15,451 bases of DNA from Sedimentisphaerales bacterium (lineage in GTDB: Bacteria; Planctomycetota; Phycisphaerae; Sedimentisphaerales; SG8-4). Below, in pieces: positions 7,374 through 13,275 of the stretch (positions are counted from its first letter, which is position 1; each line of letters opens with the position of its first letter). The stretch lies in the NCBI GenBank assembly GCA_016932895.1, contig JAFGCA010000093.1, forward strand, positions 1-15,451, written 5' to 3'. The notes beneath the pieces were generated by a model, which searched no databases, was not told the origin of the DNA, and saw nothing but the letters and a program-made list of their open reading frames with translations. The translations under genes and the position numbers were made by a program.

Positions 7374-7778
7374 TCACTCGTCCTCCGGGTAAATCAACGT
7401 GCTCAACGTGACGCTGCGCTGCTTGCCCTGGCTGAGCCAGGAGACCGTCACGTCAAGCTGTCGCATGGTCGTATCAGTCCAACCGACAACCGTGGCCCTC
7501 CACTGATAGTCAGACCACTCCTCTTCAAACTCGCCCCGCTGGCTCCCGTTCTCCCATTCGCCGGTGACCCTCAATTCCGTCAGCTTGGTGTTCGCCAGGC
7601 AGGCCGCCTCGATCCGCCGGCGCGACTCCCCGCCCAATCGCGTACACAAACTGATACTTCCCATCGCCACGGGCATGATGATGCCAATCAACACCACTGT
7701 CGCCAGCAGCTCAATGAAGGTAAAGCCGCCCAAGCGGCCCCGTCCTTCAACCAGGTTGTCTTGACGCATACGCGGCAT
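7374..7778 (-). CDS. gspI: Minor pseudopilin GspI
   Basis: About 134 residues. The prepilin motif RLGG-FTFIELLATVVLIGIIMP has Glu at +5 of the mature protein and a Gly before the cut. The mature domain is about 116 residues, with alternating strands and a WRATVV...LDVTVSW pattern that fits GspI. The start is uncertain: ATG at 7778 and ATG at 7769 are both possible (18- or 15-residue leader), and a TTG at 7799 is less likely. All overlap the end of gspH, which suggests coupled translation. GspI nucleates the tip complex with GspJ and GspK. The identity rests on the motif, the size and the place between gspH and gspJ. Confidence 0.87.
   Translation of the reverse strand: MPRMRQDNLVEGRGRLGGFTFIELLATVVLIGIIMPVAMGSISLCTRLGGESRRRIEAACLANTKLTELRVTGEWENGSQRGEFEEEWSDYQWRATVVGWTDTTMRQLDVTVSWLSQGKQRSVTLSTLIYPEDE
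7382..7386 (-). promoter_or_regulatory. Ribosome binding site supporting the long-leader start of gspJ
   Basis: GGAGG on the minus strand, nine bases before the ATG at 7372 and inside the last codons of gspI. It is the only good site for gspJ; the in-frame starts inside the inverted repeat have none. Confidence 0.7.
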
Positions 7779-8292
7779 AGATCTGCTCGCATTCGACAAT
7801 GGAAAACGATTCGGTGACGGTTGGGCAGGTCACTTCCAGGGCCCGGCCCCCGCGGTCGATGAGGCGGAGCGTTCCGGCGGTGACGGTCCCCTGCGGCGTG
7901 AAGGCGAGGAACAGGTCTCCCTCGTCCTCGTCGACGTCCTCCAACTCCATAATCATGTCCTTCGGAAGCGTGAACTTCTGCCCGAAGCCCGTATCGAGTC
8001 GCTCATAGGCGCCGGACTTCTGGGCGGTCAGCCAGTACGTGCGCTCGCGCGTGTCGAAGTTCAGCCGATAGATGATACCTTCGCTGATCGCCTGGGAGCG
8101 GGCCAGTTGCGTCAATGCCAGGATCTGTGCGGCCGTGTCATGGGTTTGACGCGAGGCGAAAAAACCGCGCAACGACGGCGCCGCCATCGCCAGCACCGTA
8201 GACAGGATCACCATCACCAGAACCAGCTCCAGGAGGGTAAAGCCTGTGCCCTTATTGTTTCGCATCTTGACCATGCTCATTCGTCGGTCCAT
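7747..8292 (-). CDS. gspH: Minor pseudopilin GspH
   Basis: About 181 residues. The prepilin motif NKGTG-FTLLELVLVMVILSTVLAM has Glu at +5, followed by a helix continuing APSLRGFFASRQ and a beta-rich domain, as in the GspH/FimT family. The C-terminal EQIYAAYASRQPG overlaps gspI. The exact start is not settled: ATGs at 8292, 8280, 8274 and 8265 are in frame and none has a strong ribosome site. The last would give the most typical leader (8 residues). The gap to gspG is about 50 bp. GspH sits between the tip complex and the GspG shaft of the pseudopilus. Confidence 0.87.
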   Translation of the reverse strand: MDRRMSMVKMRNNKGTGFTLLELVLVMVILSTVLAMAAPSLRGFFASRQTHDTAAQILALTQLARSQAISEGIIYRLNFDTRERTYWLTAQKSGAYERLDTGFGQKFTLPKDMIMELEDVDEDEGDLFLAFTPQGTVTAGTLRLIDRGGRALEVTCPTVTESFSIVECEQIYAAYASRQPG

Positions 8293-8345
8293 TCGTGCGG
8301 CTTTCACGGCCGCGCGCTCCCGGACCGTCGCCCCGAACCGTTCTA

Positions 8346-8816
8346 CTATCCGTCTTCCGTCCAATTCGTGATGTCGTCGTCGCCGCCCAGCTTGCCATCG
8401 GGCCCAGTCGAGTGCAGATCGTACCCCTCCTGGTTGTGCTGACCGGGGTATCGATAGACGTAGTCATTGCCCCAGGGATCCTTGGGCACTCCACGCCGGA
8501 GATACGGCTGCTGCCATTGGTCGGCGTTCGAGGTCGGTTTCTCGACCAGGGCCCGAAGTCCCTCGCTCGTCGTGGGGTAGCGGCTCAAGTCGATCTCAAA
8601 CGCGTCCAGCGCCACCTCGAACTGAGAAATCTGCGTCTTGGCCGCGGTGATACGAGCCTGCTCCGACCGCTTCGTAAATTTCGGCGTTACAATCGCCGCC
8701 AGAGCCGCCAGAATCACCAACACCAGCAAAAGCTCGATCAGCGTAAAGCCCGACCGCATCGCCGCGGGGCGCCGACGATCCCGAAGTGTTCTTTTCCTTT
8801 GAGCCCTTGGTTTCAT
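8346..8816 (-). CDS. gspG: Major pseudopilin GspG
   Basis: 156 residues, the shaft subunit of the type II pseudopilus. The prepilin motif MRSG-FTLIELLLVLVILAALAAIVTPKF has Glu at +5. The family's conserved C-terminal half is clear: YPTTSEGLRALVEKP, then VPKDPWGNDYVYRYPG, then the calcium-binding loop GPDGKLGGDDDI. The ATG at 8816 (23-residue basic leader) has a weak GGGA upstream. An ATG at 8759 would give a 4-residue leader but has no ribosome site. Length and motifs are typical, so this is the firmest identification among the pseudopilins. It is separated from gspF by 260 bp that hold a structured repeat element, unlike the other, tightly packed junctions. Confidence 0.96.
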   Translation of the reverse strand: MKPRAQRKRTLRDRRRPAAMRSGFTLIELLLVLVILAALAAIVTPKFTKRSEQARITAAKTQISQFEVALDAFEIDLSRYPTTSEGLRALVEKPTSNADQWQQPYLRRGVPKDPWGNDYVYRYPGQHNQEGYDLHSTGPDGKLGGDDDITNWTEDG

Positions 8817-8854
8817 GTCGCATTCCCATTCAAGAACAATCGTAATTACTGAAC

Positions 8855-9021
8855 TTTTGCAAAATGGAGATTAGGCTTGCTTTAGGGAGGAAAAATCTTC
8901 TTGTCGATTTTTCCTCCCGAGAACGCAAGTGCTTCTCGTATGAGTATATCAGCCCTTTTTTCAAGGAAATCAAACCAACGATTTCCTTGAAGAAGATAAG
9001 CCTACTCTCCATTTTGCAAAA
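8855..9021. repeat. Cloverleaf-like element: 24-bp terminal inverted repeats around three hairpins
   Basis: An AT-rich 167-bp block in the gspF-gspG gap. Terminal arms 8855-8878 and 8998-9021 match as inverted repeats at 23 of 24 positions, and each arm begins or ends with the palindrome TTTTGCAAAA. Inside are three hairpins in a row. One has a perfect 13-bp stem (8885-8897 with 8906-8918, 8-nt loop). One is shorter (8919-8923 with 8933-8937, continued by GC/GC around loop AAGT). The third has a perfect 12-bp stem (8960-8971 with 8980-8991, 8-nt loop). The layout resembles a MITE or a structured transcript element. It has no convincing coding content on either strand. Confidence 0.9.
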
Positions 9022-9076
9022 CCCCTCTCATTCACTCTTACTACGTCCGACGGCTCCGGCCGCGTCGCCCGGCTCT

Positions 9077-10288
9077 TTACCGGATCAACTCCTGCAAATT
9101 GAATATGGGCAGAAGCATGCCGATCACGACCGTGCCGACCAGCACCGCCATGACAAACAGCAGCGCCGGCTCGGCCAGTGCTACCATCATCTTCAACCGA
9201 CGGTCCAAATCCTGCTCGTACGCCCCCGCCAGGCGCGTCAATTCCTGATCCAGCCGGCCGCTCTCTTCCGCCACCGAAATCATCTCGACCACCGAGTGCG
9301 GAAACAGCAGGCGACAGCTCTCCAGGCTCCGGGCCAGAGACGTCCCGCGCTGGACGTCCGCGATGGCGTCGGTGACGGTGTCGGCGAGCACCTGGTTGCC
9401 GATGGCTTCCCTGGCGACCTGCAACGCCGTCACCAGCGGCACACCCGCCCCCACGAGGGTTCCCAGCATGCGGCAGAACCGCACGAGGGCAAACCGCGCC
9501 ACCGCCGTGCCCAACAACGGCACCCGCAGAACAAACCGCTCCAGAGACCGGCGCCCCTCCTCGTGGGCCAGCGCGCGCTGCATCGCGAAGACCACCAGCG
9601 CAATGCCCAGAATCACCGCCAGCCAATACTTCACAAGAAGCTGGCTGGCCGCGACGATGGCCTTGGTCAAGGCCGGCAGGGAGCCGCCGAACTCGGCGAA
9701 CATTTGCGAAAACCGCGGTATGAAATACGTCAATAAGAACGTTAGAATCCCGGCGCCGAGCACCGCCAGCACGCAGGGGTAAATCAGGGCCGAGGTTACC
9801 TTGCCTTTGAGGTCCTGCTCGCGGGCCCGGAACGTGGCGATCTGTTCGAGCACCAGGTCGAGGAATCCTCCGGTTTCGCCGGCCCGCACCATGGCGACGT
9901 GGACCGCCGAAAAAGCACGCGGGTGCTGCCCCAGCGCGTCGGCCAGGGCCATGCCGCCGGCGACCTGATCGTGGACCACCGCCCAGAGCTTCTGGGCCGC
10001 CGGTCGCGACGCTTCGCGACTGAGGATATGCAGCGCCCGGCTCAGCGGCACACCGGCGGCGAGCAGATTGGCCAACTGTCGGGTGAAGGCCTCCACCTCG
10101 GCCTTCGAGACGCGTCCGATGCGTCCGAGGACGCCGGCAGCCTGGCCTTCCTCCTGCCTTTCCACGGAGACGGGGCTGAGGTTCCTCCCGCAGAGCTGCT
10201 CGATGGCCGCGCCCCGGTCCGGAGCCGTCAGCGTATCGCTCACCGCCCGGCCCCGCGCATCCAACGCTTTGTACACATACGTCGCCAT
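9077..10288 (-). CDS. gspF: GspF inner-membrane platform protein
   Basis: 403 residues, the polytopic inner-membrane protein at the base of the pseudopilus. It begins ATYVYKALDARGRAV, typical of GspF. It contains two repeated GspF domains, recognisable by FTRQLANLLAAGVPLSRAL (about 68-86) and FCRMLGTLVGAGVPLVTAL (about 271-289), each followed by an AGETGG or AEESGR motif. Membrane segments lie at about 168-190, 219-238 and 375-395. The length is the family norm. The ATG at 10288 has AGGA six bases upstream; a GTG one codon earlier is less well placed. It starts 9 bp after gspE. Confidence 0.96.
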   Translation of the reverse strand: MATYVYKALDARGRAVSDTLTAPDRGAAIEQLCGRNLSPVSVERQEEGQAAGVLGRIGRVSKAEVEAFTRQLANLLAAGVPLSRALHILSREASRPAAQKLWAVVHDQVAGGMALADALGQHPRAFSAVHVAMVRAGETGGFLDLVLEQIATFRAREQDLKGKVTSALIYPCVLAVLGAGILTFLLTYFIPRFSQMFAEFGGSLPALTKAIVAASQLLVKYWLAVILGIALVVFAMQRALAHEEGRRSLERFVLRVPLLGTAVARFALVRFCRMLGTLVGAGVPLVTALQVAREAIGNQVLADTVTDAIADVQRGTSLARSLESCRLLFPHSVVEMISVAEESGRLDQELTRLAGAYEQDLDRRLKMMVALAEPALLFVMAVLVGTVVIGMLLPIFNLQELIR

Positions 10289-10297
10289 CACACGTCC

Positions 10298-12022
10298 TTA
10301 GCTGGCACCGGCCGCACCGTAGAGCCCGCTTTGTTCGATCCCTTCGTCCTTCGTGACCCGAAGCACCTCTTCGACCGTCGTCCGACCTTCAGCCAAGTGC
10401 CGGAAGCCGTCGTCGCGCAGGCTTCGCATGCCCTGTTTGGCCGCGATCTTGCGCAGCACCGGAGCCGAAGCGTTTTCCAGGATCAGCGACCGGACTTCGT
10501 CCGTGACCACCATCATCTCGAAGATGCCAAGCCGGCCGCGGTAGCCCGTCCCCTGGCACCGCCGGCAGCCCCGACCCTTGTACAGCGTCTTCGGCAGCTT
10601 CTCGCCGAACCGCTGACGAAGCGGCGCGACCTCCTCGGCCGAGAGCGGCTCCTTGCAATCGGGGCAAATCAGGCGCACCAGCCGCTGGGCCAGAAGTGCT
10701 TCCAGCGACGAGGCGACCAGGTAGGGCTCGATTCCCATGTCCACCAGGCGGGTCAACGCGCTGGGCGCGTCGTTGGTGTGCAGGGTCGAAAAGACCAGGT
10801 GGCCGGTCAGCGAGGCTTGGATGGCGATCTCCGCCGTCTCGGCATCGCGAATCTCACCCACGAGCACGACGTCGGGGTCGTGGCGCAGGATCGAGCGAAG
10901 CCCGCTGGCGAAGGTCAGGCCGGCCTTGCGCGAGACCTGGATTTGATTGATGCCGTGGAGCTGGTACTCGATAGGATCTTCAATGGTGATGATCTTGCGC
11001 TGGATGTCGTTGATACGCGACAGGGCGGCGTAGAGCGTAGTGGTCTTGCCGCTTCCGGTCGGTCCGGTCACGAGGATGATGCCATGCGGCCGCTCCAGAA
11101 TGATCCGCGTGATATCCAGATCGCGATCCGACATGCCCAGCTTCTCGAGTCCCAGCAGTACCGAAGAGCGGTCGAGCAAACGCAACACGACCGCCTCGCC
11201 GTAGAGCATGGGGATCACCGACACACGCACGTCGATCTCGTGCTCGGAGATGCGAATCTTGATCCGCCCGTCCTGTGGCGTCCGCTTCTCGGCGATATCC
11301 AGCTTGCTCAGGATCTTCAGCCGCGACACAATCGCCGCCTGAAACTGTTTGACCTCGGGAGCGACCGAAGCCTCCTGGAGGACCCCGTCGATGCGGTAGC
11401 GAACGCGGAGCGTCTCCTCGAACGGCTCGATGTGCACATCGGTGGCGCGCAGCTCAATCGCCTCGGTGAGAATCTGGTTCACAAAACGGATGATCGAGGC
11501 GCCCTCGGCCGCCTCAGTCAGATCCATATCTTCATCCGCATCGGTATCGATCACCTGCAGGCCGTTTTCGCCGGCCTCCGAAATCATCGACTGGACCGTA
11601 TCGGCACCGACGCCCAGGTAGCGCTTGATGCAGCGGTCGATGTCCGCCAGCGGCGCCAGCGCCAACTGGAAGTCTTTGCCGGTAGCCAGGCGCAGCTCAT
11701 CGATCGCCGAGGTGTCGAAGGGATCGGCGGTGACCGCCAGCAGCCCTCCGTTCCCATCGTCGGCGGGCAGCACATGGCGATCCAGAATGGTGCGCGCGGG
11801 AAACTGGGCCAGGAACTGCTTCGAAAACGAACGTTGCTCGAGCTCGACGTAAGGCAGTTCGAGCTCGGCCGACAGGAACTCCAGCACGCGCTCCTCGGCC
11901 AGGCCGCAGGCGGCGAAGGCCCGGGCGGGAGGCTCGCCTTGTGCAAGCAAGTCGCTCACGCCCCGGGCCGCCGTCGCGTCGATCAGTCCCTGTTCAAGCA
12001 TCCTGTGGGCAAGTACATTCAT
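10298..12022 (-). CDS. gspE: GspE secretion ATPase
   Basis: 574 residues, the cytoplasmic hexameric ATPase that drives pseudopilus assembly. An N-terminal GspE/MshEN-type domain (about 1-150) is followed by RATDVHIEP (192-200), the Walker A motif GPTGSGKTT (320-328), the Asp box IITIEDPIEY (344-353), Walker B DVVLVGEIRD (384-393) and the His box LTGHLVFSTLHTNDA (405-419). Four cysteines in two CxxC pairs (453/456 and 486/489) form the zinc site of the CM domain seen in GspE and PilB. All catalytic motifs are intact. The gene starts 15 bp after the upstream secreted protein and ends 9 bp before gspF. The pseudopilins and the absence of pilT favour GspE over PilB. Confidence 0.96.
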   Translation of the reverse strand: MNVLAHRMLEQGLIDATAARGVSDLLAQGEPPARAFAACGLAEERVLEFLSAELELPYVELEQRSFSKQFLAQFPARTILDRHVLPADDGNGGLLAVTADPFDTSAIDELRLATGKDFQLALAPLADIDRCIKRYLGVGADTVQSMISEAGENGLQVIDTDADEDMDLTEAAEGASIIRFVNQILTEAIELRATDVHIEPFEETLRVRYRIDGVLQEASVAPEVKQFQAAIVSRLKILSKLDIAEKRTPQDGRIKIRISEHEIDVRVSVIPMLYGEAVVLRLLDRSSVLLGLEKLGMSDRDLDITRIILERPHGIILVTGPTGSGKTTTLYAALSRINDIQRKIITIEDPIEYQLHGINQIQVSRKAGLTFASGLRSILRHDPDVVLVGEIRDAETAEIAIQASLTGHLVFSTLHTNDAPSALTRLVDMGIEPYLVASSLEALLAQRLVRLICPDCKEPLSAEEVAPLRQRFGEKLPKTLYKGRGCRRCQGTGYRGRLGIFEMMVVTDEVRSLILENASAPVLRKIAAKQGMRSLRDDGFRHLAEGRTTVEEVLRVTKDEGIEQSGLYGAAGAS

Positions 12023-12037
12023 CGGACAGACCGTACC

Positions 12038-12646
12038 CTAATTCAACATTCCCATCAATACCAACTCTGCTTCCTGGCGCAGCGTGCAGATCTGTCGCAA
12101 CTCCAGTTGGGCCTTGGCCAGTTCCTGCTTGGCCTTCTCCCGCGCGCCGCGGAGCGTGGTGAGCTGTTTCTTGATGTCGTCGGGGGAAGCCGACTCGTTT
12201 TCCAGCGTGGTCTGCAACTGGTCCGCCGCGCTTTCGACCGCCGACTGTTCTCTACCTTGCGGCCTTTCCGGCCTCTGTCGGTCGCCCTGGCCGGGTCTCT
12301 GTCGATCGCCCTGGCCGCCGCGCTGTCCGGGCCTGCCGCGCATGAACATCCGGCCCATGCCACCACCGGAAGCGTCGCGATTCAGCTCCATCACCTTCAT
12401 GACCCGCGGTCCCATAACCTTCCACTCATCGTCCGAGGCGCCGAGCTGCTGCTGGAGCCGCTGCGACATCATCTCGCGCATCCGCGCCGGGTCAAACCCA
12501 CCCGGCCCGCCGCCCGGTCCGCCACCCGGCGCTGCGCCTTGCCGACGGCCTTGACGCGCTCCTTGAGGCTGAGCAATGGCCAAGCCACCGACCACCAATG
12601 CCACCACACACACAAGCATACCGACGGTGATTGCCTTCTTTCGCAT
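12038..12646 (-). CDS. Secreted Gly/Arg-rich coiled-coil protein of unknown function, first gene of the secretion operon
   Basis: 202 residues; the family is not recognised with certainty. Residues 1-25 are a signal peptide (KKAITVGMLVCVVALVVGG, probable cut after AIA). A Gly/Pro/Arg stretch (31-52) leads to an amphipathic helix (53-90, RMREMMSQRLQQQLGASDDEW). A second Gly/Arg/Gln stretch contains two copies of GQGDRQRP-like units. A long helical C-terminus (135-198) is rich in Gln, Glu, Leu and Lys (KAKQELAKAQLELRQICTLRQEAELVL). It vaguely recalls Spy/CpxP-type periplasmic helical proteins. The start at 12646 is set by AAGGAG at 12654-12659; the frame extends further upstream but without signals. 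Its place just before gspE suggests an accessory role in secretion or cell-envelope binding, which is inference. Confidence 0.75.
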   Translation of the reverse strand: MRKKAITVGMLVCVVALVVGGLAIAQPQGARQGRRQGAAPGGGPGGGPGGFDPARMREMMSQRLQQQLGASDDEWKVMGPRVMKVMELNRDASGGGMGRMFMRGRPGQRGGQGDRQRPGQGDRQRPERPQGREQSAVESAADQLQTTLENESASPDDIKKQLTTLRGAREKAKQELAKAQLELRQICTLRQEAELVLMGMLN

Positions 12647-12653
12647 CGTTCTA

Positions 12654-12659
12654 CTCCTT
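12654..12659 (-). promoter_or_regulatory. Ribosome binding site setting the start of the first secretion-operon gene
   Basis: AAGGAG on the minus strand, seven bases before the ATG at 12646. The same frame is open upstream to 12778, but only this start yields a proper signal peptide. Confidence 0.85.
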
Positions 12660-12688
12660 CCAGTTGAAAAAAAGAAACAATGGATCAC

Positions 12689-12717
12689 AAAAAACGAATG
12701 GAGCCCGCTCGGGCCCC
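12689..12717 (-). terminator. Terminator- or attenuator-like hairpin ahead of the secretion operon
   Basis: On the minus strand GGGGCCC and GGGCTCC pair (7 bp, one G-U) around the loop GAGC at 12700-12717, followed after five bases by six T at 12689-12694. It lies only 43 bp before the first secretion gene. It may end transcription from the hydrogenase side or act as an attenuator in the operon leader. An 8-bp direct repeat, TGGATCAC, flanks it at 12681-12688 and 12719-12726. Confidence 0.5.
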
Positions 12718-12743
12718 CTGGATCACCTAAATCGACCGGCACT

Positions 12744-12998
12744 TCACGTCGTATAGACGCCTCCCAACAGGCAACCATTGCAAAGATGAGTCAAAATGCA
12801 AGGGGCAAAAATCCCGGGCGGCAGGCCGCCGGCCGGAGACCGGAGGAATTCCTCGCGCGTACAGCCTACAGCCTCCGGCCTACTGATGTTTGATCGTTGC
12901 TTTTGGTCTCGGCCTTGACGCGGCCAGCCGCCCCAGCCTTCCTGAAGCCCCTGGTTTACAAAGGACTCCAACTCGATCCTCATCTCTTCCGAACTCAT
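12744..12998 (-). CDS. Small ORF of unknown nature, possibly a gene remnant
   Basis: 84 codons, not recognised. Only the first 37 residues (beginning SSEEMRIELESFVNQG) look protein-like, with an acidic amphipathic start. The rest reads through the REP-like repeat and a terminator-like hairpin and so is unlikely to be a functional domain. The ATG at 12998 has GGAG-like bases upstream. It also overlaps by ATGA the stop of a 15-codon ORF (12995-13042) that has AAGGAG just before it. This may be the surviving start of a decayed gene in the gap between the hydrogenase and secretion clusters. The confidence is for a real translated gene. Confidence 0.2.
   Translation of the reverse strand: MSSEEMRIELESFVNQGLQEGWGGWPRQGRDQKQRSNISRPEAVGCTREEFLRSPAGGLPPGIFAPCILTHLCNGCLLGGVYTT
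12807..12830 (-). terminator. Possible intrinsic terminator between the two gene clusters
   Basis: On the minus strand GGCGG and CCGCC pair around a short loop (12817-12830), followed by CGGGA and five T at 12807-12811. It sits directly beside a REP-like repeat copy. It is in the right orientation to end transcription from the hydrogenase genes. Confidence 0.45.
12831..12881. repeat. REP-like palindromic repeat, copy 1
   Basis: Outer arms GGCCGGAG (12831-12838) and CTCCGGCC (12873-12880) enclose an inner 12-bp palindrome, GAGGAATTCCTC (12843-12854). The stretch 12861-12881 matches 13255-13275 of copy 2 at 20 of 21 positions. Both copies have the same outer arms but different inner palindromes. 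Confidence 0.75.
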
Positions 12999-13217
12999 AA
13001 CTCCGACTCCATTTTAAGGGCTCCCTCTGCGGGAGGCCGCATTTTGCTCCTTCTGGCAGCCCAAGCTGCTCCTTATCGTGCGGCTTTCAGAGAGTCAGTG
13101 GAAGCAAGAATCCGCCGGTTACACTTGGCGCAGGTGTTTTCTGCAAGAAATGAGGAAGAAGACGGGGCAAGGGCAAAGTCCGTTGGCCCCGGCAAAAATC
13201 AAACCGAATGAGGCGGT
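12999..13217. other. Gap sequence with two very short minus-strand ORFs and small hairpins
   Basis: No confident gene. On the minus strand, 13073-13195 is open for 40 codons from a TTG and ends with a segment carrying a CxxC (NTCAKCNRRILAS), which has the look of a protein C-terminus. A 15-codon ORF at 12995-13042 follows an AAGGAG. A small hairpin CTCCC-TCTGC-GGGAG lies at 13021-13035. Together with the ORF at 12744-12998 this looks like decayed coding sequence. Confidence 0.4.
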
Positions 13218-13275
13218 AGGCCGGAGGTCCCGGCGCGCCGGGAGAGGAATGCCTACAGCCTACGGCCTCCGGCCT
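13218..13275. repeat. REP-like palindromic repeat, copy 2, overlapping the hydrogenase stop codon
   Basis: Outer arms AGGCCGGAGG (13218-13227) and CCTCCGGCCT (13266-13275) pair perfectly. The 16-bp perfect palindrome TCCCGGCGCGCCGGGA lies inside at 13228-13243. The right part supplies the last five or so codons and the TAG of the hydrogenase gene. Since it forms a strong nested hairpin just past the gene, it may also serve as a 3-prime mRNA stabiliser. Confidence 0.8.

Noticed and set aside
8830..9012. A 60-codon minus-strand ORF within the cloverleaf-like element
   Set aside because: It is open only because the element is AT-rich and palindromic; the plus strand is equally open there and neither has a ribosome site or conserved-looking protein.
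9899..12667. A 922-codon open frame on the plus strand
   Set aside because: It lies antisense to gspE, part of gspF and the leading secreted gene. Its composition (His, Arg, Leu, Asp-rich, no domains) is what the reverse of a GC-rich coding region produces.
12760..12800. A sigma70-type promoter (TTGACT at 12789-12794) for the secretion operon
   Set aside because: No acceptable -10 box lies at the right distance, and a terminator-like hairpin lies between it and the gene.
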